Assembly (NCBI GenBank): GCA_012931725.1
Contig: CM022946.1
Coordinates: 136,139,390 to 136,203,389, forward strand
Reading direction: 5' to 3'
From: Litsea cubeba
Taxonomy: Eukaryota; Streptophyta; Magnoliopsida; Laurales; Lauraceae
Length of the DNA stretch: 64,000 nt
Numbering within the stretch: position 1 is the first letter of the stretch; every line of letters starts with the position of its first letter. A program made the position numbers and the translations under genes. Below are positions 54,555 to 64,000 of the stretch, piece after piece. The notes below the pieces were generated by a model that worked only from the letters and a program-made list of their open reading frames with translations, did not search any database and had not been told where the DNA came from.

Positions 54555-54880
54555 ATTGGTAGTTAACTGCGAGCCGACCGCCAAGTTCGCAGTTCCTGTT
54601 TCTAGATATGCATTTTTGCAGTAAGTTATAGGGATTTACTTTCGGCCAGTCGGCCACTAACCGCAAGGTGACTGTGAGCCAACCGAACTTTCCTCGGTTG
54701 CTTTACCTCGTTGTAGCAATTTGCAGGAAATCACATTTTAGTTAGCATGCGAGCCGACCAAAATCTCCGCGGTTCCAACAGTAGAACATAAACTTTTTCC
54801 AAATTTGATATTAGGTAGGCCGGCGGCTAACCGAAAGAACCGCCCATGGCTAACCGAGGGTTAGGTAACCGAAAACCCCT
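54555..54880. repeat. GGCTAACCG-type words in a gypsy LTR
   Basis: Phrases include TTAACTGCGAGCCGACCGCC, CGGCCAGTCGGCCACTAACC, GCGAGCCGACC, GGCCGGCGGCTAACCGAAAG and GGCTAACCGAGGG. Starts about 1071 bp into the LTR, the same slot as the other gypsy arrays. Confidence 0.8.
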
Positions 54881-56717
54881 AGTTTTTTTTTAGGAGCTTT
54901 CATACCTATTTTTGGACCATAACAATGGGAAGCCTGTATTCTAGTATTCCAACCAAAGGTGTTGGCCTAATGCTTCCCATGTCCCCAAATTAGTGTAACG
55001 CAATGGGTCACATAGCCCGATGACGTCGAAGGCCTTAAAACTACAGATTGTTTGACGGTGAAGCCAACGGGCATTCATGAACCTTTGGATTGGCCTGCTA
55101 TTCACTCGTGATCCGCTAATATGATCTTTAAGCATGCATTTGCATTTCATATTCCAGTACTCTTGCATGATTTAGCCCATGCTCTTATTTTTGTCCTGCC
55201 TAGTTCCATGTTTCCGGTTATATGCAACGTTTATGTTCCTTTATGCATTATGTACTCGTATATTCCCGTTATGACCTGTCATGCCTTATCTTCATGCCTA
55301 TGCTCATGTTATGATCATGTATCATGCTCTTTTATCATGTATATTCTACTCCACGAGTTGGCAACAGTTAGCTTCGATCCTATCTTAGTCGGACCTGGCT
55401 GATTGCGAATTTAGGAAATTTATGGACTTAAGTTCAGTTAGATTATGTTATGGGGGTTGACCGGCACCCTAGGTCCATGATGGAGTTTCCGAGTCCTATG
55501 CCTCTTAGTGGTACCGGCATCCTAGGTCCACGATGGAGTTTTCGAGCCCTATGCCTCTTAGTGGTACCTCATGTCATGTTATGTTATATTCATGCTCGCA
55601 TGTAATTTCATGTTTTCATGTTTACTTAGGAGAAGACAGTTTATGTGGTGGTGCTAAGCTTGCTAGTCAACATGTATATGTTCTTTTCATTTACGATTCT
55701 GTTGTCCATGCTTATTCATGCACTAATCATGCCTAGTCTATGCTCTTGATTGTCAAAGTGACCCACTGGACCCTGGTCCATGATCCACTTAGGATCCGCT
55801 CTTCTTGGGGTACACTCCATTTATGGCAGAGATATCCTCAATATGAGTGACTATATTGTGACTGTATATTACCATTTTAGGAGATTCTGATCGTGCTGTA
55901 ATTAGCATTTAGATTCATTCTTTGATTGTAAATTGACTGTAATTGTGGCCAATTGATTTCTATATAATGATAGTCGATCCCTAAGGGAGACAAGGACTTT
56001 TCCCACAGAAAATCTTCTCTTCTTCTAAATGTTATACCTTCTGTCATGATATCAGAGCTTGGCAAGATCTCTGTTAGATTCAACAGCAAAGTTCTCTTCT
56101 CTATTTTTTGATAAGAAGATATCAGGTTCGTAGATTCTAGAAATCTTCATCTTCTCATCGCTAGAAGATCTTGGTCTCTCGGTATAGGATACTGTGATCA
56201 ACCGCGGCCCACTTGAGATCGTCAACTCATCATCAGCTATTTGCCCGGATCTGGTCGCCTGGTTTTCCTCAGTTTTTTGGAGATTTTTTCAGAGTTTTTG
56301 CTGAAACAATGGTAGGCCTTCTGATCCTTTATGCATTCCTCCATTTGTTTTGAACAGTTTTCATCAAAATTGTACAAAACTGTGGATACAGTCGGTTTTT
56401 TAGAAATTTCTGATTTAGAAGGAAGATATTTTGAGTCTTCATCTCATCAAGAATACCGATCTAGATTGGGATCAGAAAGTGGGTCCCACGTGGCAATTAG
56501 AGCCTCATTTTCAAGGTCGTCTGGGCATATTTTGGGCCTTTTTTTTTGCATATTTCTGCAATCTAGCTCCATCTCACTATCAAATCTGGATATTCATGAT
56601 CGATAGCAAGATCTAGTGTTCTGTCTTGGAGTAAATAACACTCTCTGGATTCCATCTAGCATAAAGCTTCGGAATTATATTTGTGTAAAAAAAATATCGG
56701 GTTTTCTTGATACACAA

Positions 56718-59700
56718 ATGGATAAGATTGATGTAATTCCAGTGAAATTCAATGGTACCAACTATGTTGGATGGTCCTTCCATCTCCAACACTTCGTCGA
56801 AGGAAAAAGGCTGGCTGAGTTTTTGCATGGAACTACTACTGAACCAAAGGATGCTAAGGAAAGGCATACTTGGAGTCAAAATAACTCCAAAGTAGTCACA
56901 TGGATTTTAAACTCTATAAATCCTTTTATTTCATTATCTCTGCATTCTTACAAAAAGGCTTCTGAAATGTGGACTCATTTGAAAACGCTTTATCACAAAA
57001 CAAACAAAGCCCAAAAATACTATATTGACATAGAATTGGCTAAGTACAGTCAAGGTGATAAATCTGTTCAACAATATTATAATGGGTTTCTCACTTTGTG
57101 GAATGAAAAGGATTCAATGATCCTTGAAAATGTGTCTAGTACTGCACATGCTGAAGTGATTAAAGTGCAAGAAGAATCACATATTAGTCAGTTCTTAATG
57201 AACTTGCGACCAGAATTTGAATCAGTCCGTGCAGCATTGATGAATAGAGAGACCTCTCCGCATTTAGATACTTGTGTTCAGGAGGTTCTTCGAGAAGAGA
57301 TACGCCTTCAGTCACAACACTCCCTTATGGAGGAACCAAAAGCTTTCATTGCTCCTTCAGCTGCACCTGCATTTGATGAGAAGGCCCTTATTGCTGGTAA
57401 GGGACAGCCACTACAGTGTTTTGATTGCAAAGAATATGGGCATATTTCGCGCAATTGTAAAAAGAAAAAATTCTGCAACTACTATAAGCGCAATGGTCAT
57501 GTTATTTCTGAGTGCACTGGGCGCCCACCAAGGAGAAATGAAGCCCCTCAGCATCGTCCTCACCAAAACCCAACTGCACTACAGACACAAGTTGCACCTC
57601 CAGCTGAATATACTGCATCCCAGACTATACAATTGACTCAGGAGCAGATTCAAGATATGATCAATACCTCTGTCGCCTCTGCCTTCACCTCGATGGGTGT
57701 TAGTGGTCGGTACAATTCCTCTTCCTTTGCTGCTTCTATTTCTCCATCCAGTTGGTATATAGACTCAGGGGCCTCCAACCACATGAGTTCAGTGGAACAA
57801 CACTTCAATGAAACAAAACCTTATACTGGAACTGAACAAATTATTGTTGCTAATGGCAATACTTTGTCCATTTCTGGTATCGGCTCAGTTGATCTTAGAA
57901 CCCCACAAACCCAATCTCTTACCCTCTCCAATGTTTACTTTGTGCCTACTCTATCAGCTAATTTACTATCTGTTGGTCAATTAGTTGATAGTGGTTATTC
58001 TGTTTACTTCACTTCTTCTGGTTGTGTCATACAGGATCGGCGCAATGGGAAGGTGATCGGGACAGGGAGTAAACACGGGCGGACGTACTTGTTGGATGTT
58101 GGATTAGGATCTTTATTTGCTTCTTCTACTCTGACTGATAAGTTGTGGACCGTTTGGCATCAACGCCTTGGTCATTTGAATAATGCCAAACTTATTTCCT
58201 TGTTTAAACGTGGATGTTTAGATTCTATCAGTAAAACTGGACTTGGTTCTCTGTCAAAATCCAAATGTCCATCTTGCTGCTTGAGTAAAAGTAATATTCT
58301 GCCATTTCCTGTTCATTATTCACGGGCCACTGCCCCTTTTGCATTGATACATACTGATGTTTGGGGTATTGCACCACATTTAAGTAGGTTGGGATATAAA
58401 TACTATGTCACCTTTATTGCTGATCACTCACGTTTCACATGGGTTTATTTTCTACGCCTCAAATCTGAGGTTTTCCCTACATTTAAGAAATTTTGCAAAT
58501 ACATAGAGACTCAATTTGATGCCCACATTAAGATTCTTCGCTCCGATTCTGGAGGAGAGTATCTTTCAGGAGACTTTTCATCTTTCTTATCTGAAAAAGG
58601 CATTGTTCATCAGAAATCTTGTCCATATACACCTCAGCAGAATGGGATAGCGAAACGGAAACATAGACACATTCTTGAGACAGTCAGAACTTTAATGATC
58701 GAGTCTCATGTTCCTACTACCTTTTGGTGCGAAGCAGTTCATACTGCCATCTACCTGATTAATAGATTGCCCACTCCTGTTCTAAACAATATCTCTCCAT
58801 TTGAATTATTATTTCAGCATCCTCCATCTTATACTCACTTGTGTACTTTGGCTGTCTTTGTTTTGTTCATCTCCCTTCTTTGGCAAGAAACAAGTTCTCT
58901 GCACAGGCGGCCAAAATGTGTTTTCTTAGGATACTCTGATGAACATAAAGGTTTCTTATGTTATGATCCAACAGCTCATCGTACTCGTATCTCTCGCAAT
59001 GTGGTTTTTCTTGAACATGTTCCATTTTACTCACTTAAACAGGATTCATGTATCCTCGATGTCTCTTATCTACCTCAGTTCCTCGATACTCCTCATGTTC
59101 CTGACAAACCGTTGCAGGTCTATAGTCGACGTACACGACTTCCGCCTGCTACAACACCTATTCCTGATCCCTTACCCAGGCCCGCTCCTTTTTCTCAAGG
59201 TAATATTTCTCTTGAACCTCCTCCGGATTTGCGTCATTCCACTCGTATTTCTAAACCACCTGACCGACTTTGTCTTTTTTCTAGCTTGGATTCTACTTTT
59301 GTCCCCTCTTCATTTACACAGGCCAAAGAAATACCATGTTGGCAAGATGCTATGACAGAGGAATTGATTGCTCTTGACTCTAATCACACATGGGATATGG
59401 TCCCCTGCCCTCCGGGTGCTCAAGTCATTGGCAGTAAATGGGTATATTCACTTAAATCGAAATCGAACAGAAGCCTTGATCGATACAAAGCTCGTCTAGT
59501 TGCTCAAGGATATAAACAGGAGTACAGAATCGACTACGAAGAAACATTTGCTCCAGTAGCCAAAATGACTACAGTCCGGGTCTTACTTGCCATTGCAGCA
59601 ATTAGGGGTTGGCCTTTGTGGCAAATGGATGTTAAGAATGCGTTCTTACATGGTGATCTCAGGGAAACCGTCTTTATGAGACCCCCGCCAGGATACGCTT

Positions 59701-60875
59701 CTCCTCCACATTATGTCTGTAGACTACGCAAGTCCCTTTATGGTCTCAAGCAAGCTCCCCGTGCATGGTTTGATAAATTCCGAGGCGCAATTCTTTAAGC
59801 TGGGTTCTACCAAAGTCCAAATGATAACTCCTTATTTGTTCGTCGGACTTCATGTGGTTGTACTCTCTTGCTTATTTATGTGGATGATATGATTATTAGT
59901 GGTAATGATGCCTTTGGAATTTCAGCTCTCAAAAACTATCTTATGAATCATTTTCATATGAAAGACCTTGGAGCCCTCACTTACTTTCTTGGGCTTGAGA
60001 TAACTCGCTCCAAGGCTGGCATTCGCATTTGTCAAAAGAAATATGCAGCAGATCTCATTTCCTTAGCTCACCTTACTGACTCTAAGGTTTCTGCCACTCC
60101 CTTAGAGCTTAATGCCAAACTTCGGAACGAGGAAGGCAGTCCTCTTCCTGATCCCACATTATTCCGACGTCTTGTTGGTAGTCTCATATATCTTACCATG
60201 ACTCGTCCTGATATCTCTCATGCAGTACAGACTGTTAGTCAATTTGTAAGTAACCCTTGCAAACCACATCTCGCTGCAGTTCACCGGATTCTTCGATATC
60301 TTCGTGGTACTATTCAACGAGGGCTTCTTTACTCATCCACTTCATCTATGGACCTTCATGGGTATGCCGATGCAGACTGGGCTGGTTGTCTAGATTCCCG
60401 ACGTTCCACTACTGGATGGTGTATGTTCATTGGAACATCCCTTATTTCTTGGAAGTGCAAAAAGCAACCCATGGTCTCGAAATCATCTGCGGAAGCAGAA
60501 TACCGCTCCATGTCTTCTGCAAGTAGTGAGGTAATTTGGCTTCGTCGTCTCCTACATGAACTTGGCGTTCTTGTTATTGGTCCGACTTCGCTCAATGCTA
60601 ACAATACTAGTGCAATACAAATCGCCAACAATCCTGTCTTCCATGAGAGAACCAAGTACATTGAAGTTGATTGTCATTTTATTCGTCAGCATTTACTTAC
60701 TGGCCTTCTTCATCTTCCTCATGTATCCTCTGAGCTTCAGTTGGCAGATATCTTCACTAAAGCCTTGCCCTGTTCGCGGCATGATTTCCTCGTCTCCAAA
60801 TTGTTGTTTAGTTCTCACCCACATCAATTTGAGGGGGGGGGGTGTCAAAGTGACCCAATGGACCCTGGTCCATGA
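56718..60875 (+). pseudogene. Copia gag-pol polyprotein with one stop and an altered integrase residue
   Basis: Start chosen at MDKIDVIPVKFNGTNY (56718) because it matches the conserved gag opening; the frame is open from 56616. Domains by codon: gag 1-220; knuckle CFDCKEYGHISRNC about 234 and a damaged second one (CNYYKRNGHVISEC); protease SWYIDSGASNHMS about 344; GAG-pre-integrase WHQRLGHLNNAKL about 480. Integrase has HTDVWG (about 544) and SDSGGEY (about 610). At codon 646 the expected catalytic Glu is Lys (GIAKRKHRH). RT has YVDD at about 1053; RNase H follows (DADWAG, SSAEAEYRS). TAA at 59796-59798 interrupts RT. Between 58847 and 58914 a short block reads in a shifted frame. The frame ends 33 bp inside the 3' LTR. 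Because of the stop and the Lys it is unlikely to be autonomous. Confidence 0.9.
60833..60842 (+). other. Polypurine tract with 10 consecutive G
   Basis: TTTGAG followed by the G run, directly against the 3' LTR start TGTCAAAG. The coding frame runs through it. Confidence 0.85.
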
Positions 60876-61783
60876 TCCACTTAGGATCCGCTCTTCTTGG
60901 GATACACTCCATTTATGGCAGAGATATCCTCAATATGGGTGACTATATTGTGACTGTATATTACCATTCTAGGAGATTCTGATTGTGCTGTAATTAGCAT
61001 TTAGATTCATTCTTTGATTGTAAATTGACTGTAATTGTGGCCAATTGATTTCTATATAATGATAGTCGATCCCTAAGGGAGACAAGGACTTTTCCCACAG
61101 AAAATCTTCTCTTCTTCTAAATGTTATACCTTCCTGTCATTGACCTCATATGACTTGTCTTACTATTCATTCGTATACATGCTATGATTTATACTTATTC
61201 CTCTTGCTTGACTTTATGTCTAATGGTGCTACACTTGGCATTACAGGTGAGGGCCTCAACGCCGTTGACCCAGAGATCGAGGAGGAGGAGACTCCTCAAC
61301 AACTAGCAAGTGGACCCTTGTTGATGTTTTCTAGACATCTAGGCGCCAAGTGTTTGTCATCACCTTACCCTGACCGTTGGCATGGGCGGCCATGTTTAGT
61401 TGTCTAGACTCATTTTATTTTGGAATTGTAAACCTTAACTTAAGACTTTGTTTCCGCTACTCCTTTCTCTTTCTTGTTTCTAACGTTACACTTGAACTTT
61501 AATATTGACTCATGGACTTATTTATGCTCTTCATTATTGGCTAAATATGCTATGGATGATGGATATATGTGGATACCATACTTCATGGATTATACAGGTT
61601 ATATTTGAACACGTTCACATGAGATTTGAAATGTACTCCATAAGTGATGGTTTTAAGACCTCACACTTGAATCCCTGTGGGAAACCGTTCAAGGGGATAA
61701 ATGTACAATGAGTTTTGACTCAAATCCTCATCCGGACACGTTATGCCTCGAGAGTTGTGTATTCTCAGGCTATGGCCGTCACA

Positions 61784-62765
61784 TCCTCTCCAAATTCGCA
61801 AACCTGTTGATCATTATGGCTTTATTGCTTTTAACAATTTTTCCTCAGCCTACAAGCAATTCCTTGCATCCACCTCACCACTGAGGCAAGCTACTATGAC
61901 CGAAGAACTTGAAACTCTGCAGAAGACTCATACATGGGACCTTATTCCTCTCCCTCATGGAAGACATGCAAGTGGTTACAAATGGGTTTATAAAATCAAG
62001 ACTAAATCTGATGGTAGCATTGAACTCTTTAAGACCCTACTTGTTGCGAAGACCTATGAAGAGACCCTTTGCTCTAATCCCCAAAATGACCATCAATCAT
62101 ACTCTTATCTTTGTGGTTGTTGCACGTCGCTAGTACTTATTTTAAGTGGATGTAAAGAATGCCTTCTTAAATAGCCTTCTCACTAGCAAAGTTTACATGA
62201 CTCCGCCACTAGGATTGCCTCACCCACCACACTATATTTGTCAGTTGCGTCGAGCATTATATGGCCTCAAACAAGCACCACGTGCTTTGTTTGATCGTTT
62301 TTGCAATGCCATCCTCAACATTGGCTATTCTCGGAGCTTTCATGACTTTGCTCTCTTTTGCTTCTCTTTCAACCATAGTTGTGTGCTTCTCCTTTATTAT
62401 GTCCATGATATGCTTATTACTAGTGATGACTTGGAAGGAATCCACTCACTCAAAACCCTCCTCGTCAAGACCTTCCTCAATTCTCAATTTGATATGAAAG
62501 ATCCAGGTCCCTTATGGTACTTCTTGGGCATTGAGGTTGCGTAATTTCCTAAGTATCTTTCCAAGATTCTTCAGCAGGTCGGGCTAACTAATTCCAAAAC
62601 AGTTACCACTCCTCTTGAGCTTAAACAAAAGCTCTCTGCCTCTACTGGCACTCTTCTATTTGATCCTTCTCGCTATTGGCTAGTGGTTGATAGTCTTGTC
62701 TACTTGACTATTACTGGACCTGATATTGCTTATCTAGTTCAAGTTGTCAGCCCCTACATACCATC
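61784..62765 (+). pseudogene. Copia RT fragment
   Basis: Begins mid-element beside the gypsy LTR end. Blocks: QATMTEELETLQKTHTWDL and YKWVYKIKTKSDGS (61890-62030), a deletion or frame change, then MDVKNAFLNS (62146), HYICQLRRALYGLKQAPRAL (62239) and YYVHDMLITSDD (62396). The usual YVDD is YVHD, a changed catalytic Asp. QFDMKDPGPLWYFLGIEV (62485) is followed by a TAA, and the rest reads PLELKQKLSAS and DIAYLVQVVS. It ends near 62765 without RNase H. The lineage is close to the other Copia elements here but the piece is not part of either, since the same RT region is present in 38254-42110. Confidence 0.85.
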
Positions 62766-63240
62766 ATCAGGCTAATCAAATTAGAAAATTTAAGGAAATT
62801 AAAAACTATCCTAATCATAACTCCTTAAATATAATTAGGAAGCTTAATTATAATTATAACTACTTAGGGAAATAAAATACTCCCTTGAGTCCCCACACTT
62901 GAGCCATGAGCCATGAGCCTCCTTACAACAACTGATAAGCTTTGCATCAAACTACATACTGATAGTTCTACCCAGTAGAATAGTTCTCAATGTGACATCC
63001 TAGTGGCAAATGAGTGCAAATCACCAATAGCAAGTATAAGGGCGTAATTACCCAGAGCAAATATAAGAGCGACTTAGTATAAATTCAAACCTGGACCCCT
63101 GAATGACATTTTCTTACAAAAAATTGTAAGCTTGGAACTTTAAGGGGAATGTTTGGTAAACATAGAGGAATCGTTGATTTAGAGGACTCCTTTTTTCTCC
63201 TGGATCTAATGTATCCACAAAGAGGAGTGTTCTAGGATTG
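62766..63240. other. Unassigned AT-rich DNA
   Basis: No ORF or repeat recognised. It contains small imperfect repeats (AAGTATAAGGGCG / AAATATAAGAGCG near 63030-63070). Confidence 0.35.
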
Positions 63241-63960
63241 GTAAACAACGATGATTCCTGCAATATATGGCTATGTGATCCAATGGTTATATGCCTTTTA
63301 CAATTTTTTTAAAATTCATGATGAACAAGAGTTGATCTTTCACTCCATTGCCGTCCTTGGTTCTCTAGAGGATTTGAGCGGTTTAGTTCGTAAATACGGG
63401 CCACAAGAATACAAAATTAATATTTTAAAATTTGGACATTCACAAATATCTCAAGTTCTATCATGGATCAACGACTGAAATTTGACATAATAGCCGTTTT
63501 GGACTTCTAATCATGATTAATGGTTCAGATCTTCACTGTGGGACCCAAAAAGTGGGGTTCCAAAGAAAAAACTCTAACTATAAGTTACCAGTTCTACAAC
63601 TGTAGCTTGTCTTCTTTGAAAGGTGAGTCAACAGTATCTTCAATGGCTGATATTTGTTTTTCAATTTCCTCATGATCCATAATGAATCAAGCCACAACGT
63701 TTTACCTCATAGCTGTTTAGGCCTTAATTATAAAGAGACTAAACGGTTCTGATTATGCAAATGGGCCCCACAGAAGTCCAAAAAACATGATCCAACAATT
63801 TGGGCTTTTTGCCAATATCTCAAAATATATAATGAATCAACGGCTGATATTTGATCTCCTACTTGTTTCAAAGCTTCTAAACGTGATTAATGGTTCCAAT
63901 CATGATTAGAGGACCCAATATGCGTATATGTTACTGTCAAAGTATTGTTGATCTACCTTT
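63241..63960. repeat. Degenerate internal repeats, possibly a DNA-transposon derivative
   Basis: Three to four loosely repeated modules contain ATCAACGACTGAAATTTGA or ATCAACGGCTGATATTTGAT, TAATCATGATTAATGGTTC and GGGACCC/GGGCCCC strings at about 180-bp spacing (63465, 63640, 63835). The 75-codon frame at 63251-63478 falls in this text and is not a credible gene. Confidence 0.5.
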
Positions 63961-64000
63961 CTTCGAGCGCGCGGAATTACAGAATCAGACAGGAGGACGT

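Larger units (their letters stand above)
55751..61139 (+). mobile_element. Nearly intact Copia element
   Basis: LTRs 55751-56046 (296 bp) and 60843-61139 (297 bp) start TGTCAAAGTGACCCA and end CTGTCA. Flanks TTGAT and TTGAC are a one-mismatch TSD. A Met-type primer site (TGATATCAGAGCTTGGC, 56047-56063, one change in the core) and a PPT with a 10-G run (60833-60842) are present. The gag-pol frame spans 56718-60875 with one stop. It inserted in the second gypsy LTR. LTR differences by eye are few, so it is fairly young. The short LTR and gag type suggest an Ale/Ivana-like lineage, not confirmed. Confidence 0.92.
42111..61783 (+). mobile_element. Tekay/Del-like gypsy element with deleted centre and four insertions
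   Basis: An LTR missing its 5' end (42111-44481) is followed by RNase H and integrase pieces (44482-49140), a PPT (49493-49528) and a second LTR (49529-61783 with insertions). PBS, gag, PR and RT are absent at the 44481/44482 join. Insertions: solo LTR 45481-48336, MITE 49150-49433, gag-only Copia 49958-53907 and Copia 55751-61139. Without them the second LTR is about 2.9 kb. The two LTRs look clearly diverged by eye, and their word arrays differ. They may therefore come from one very old element or from two different ones joined by deletion. Confidence 0.65.
49529..61783 (+). repeat. Second gypsy LTR, carrying two Copia-type insertions
   Basis: Pieces 49529-49957, 53913-55750 and 61140-61783 join into about 2.9 kb with the family's order of landmarks: TGACACCCTGACCCTCCC start, ACATAGCCCGATGACG (55012), ATGGTGCTACACTTGGC (61223) and TATGGCCGTCACA end. 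Its word slot at 54555-54880 holds GGCTAACCG-type phrases. Confidence 0.8.

Noticed and set aside
61784..62765. Right-hand continuation of the Copia element truncated at 42110
   Set aside because: Both pieces contain the same early RT region (KWVYxIK and the segment before it), so they are two separate elements.

Overview
The window looks like nuclear DNA of an angiosperm, probably a woody eudicot, although the species cannot be fixed from the sequence. It is AT-rich and is mostly LTR retrotransposons nested inside one another. There are no bacterial-type genes. The one host gene I can support is the 3' part of an intron-containing MIKC MADS-box gene of the SOC1/TM3 type on the minus strand (21425-22261). 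Its 5' exons are missing or decayed, and its upstream side is filled with transposons.

Layout. 1-3.4 kb: 3' end of a SIRE/Maximus-like Copia element. 3.9-7.5 kb: small non-autonomous elements, a microsatellite and MITE-like repeats. 8.5-20.2 kb: a 2.84-kb Ty3/gypsy solo LTR (minus) split by a very young gag-only Copia-type element (9238-16491, TSD TAAAC) and by a 5'-truncated L1 LINE (17883-19439). 20.2-22.8 kb: host DNA with the MADS exons. 22.8-26.3 kb: a gag-only Tat-like gypsy element (TSD TATTG). 26.6-29.6 kb: broken gypsy LTR and SIRE-like Copia. 29.6-38.3 kb: repeats, a small gypsy element, a TRIM (35008-35620, TSD CTTGT) and a deleted SIRE/Maximus element. 38.3-42.1 kb: a truncated, decayed Copia. 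42.1-61.8 kb: a Tekay/Del-like gypsy element with a deleted centre, carrying four later insertions: a solo LTR (45481-48336, TSD ATATG), a MITE (49150-49433), a gag-only Copia (49958-53907, TSD TCCCT, itself holding a 313-bp TRIM with TSD AGAAA) and a nearly intact Copia (55751-61139). 61.8-64 kb: a Copia RT fragment and degenerate repeats.

Boundaries with a stated target-site duplication were read base by base, and the pre-insertion sequence could often be read across the join. The most unusual signal is a set of short GC-rich, mostly palindromic 'words' (CTCGAGCG, CTATAGCG, GGTCGACC, GGCTAACCG) in the LTRs. In four copies of one gypsy LTR family they sit in the same slot, about 1.5-1.65 kb from the LTR end, but each copy has a different word. 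Three of the word types also occur in unrelated Copia LTRs. Three separate elements here kept gag but lost pol, so non-autonomous gag-carrying elements are a second theme.

All similarity statements come from reading the sequence and remembering family motifs. No database search or alignment program was run.
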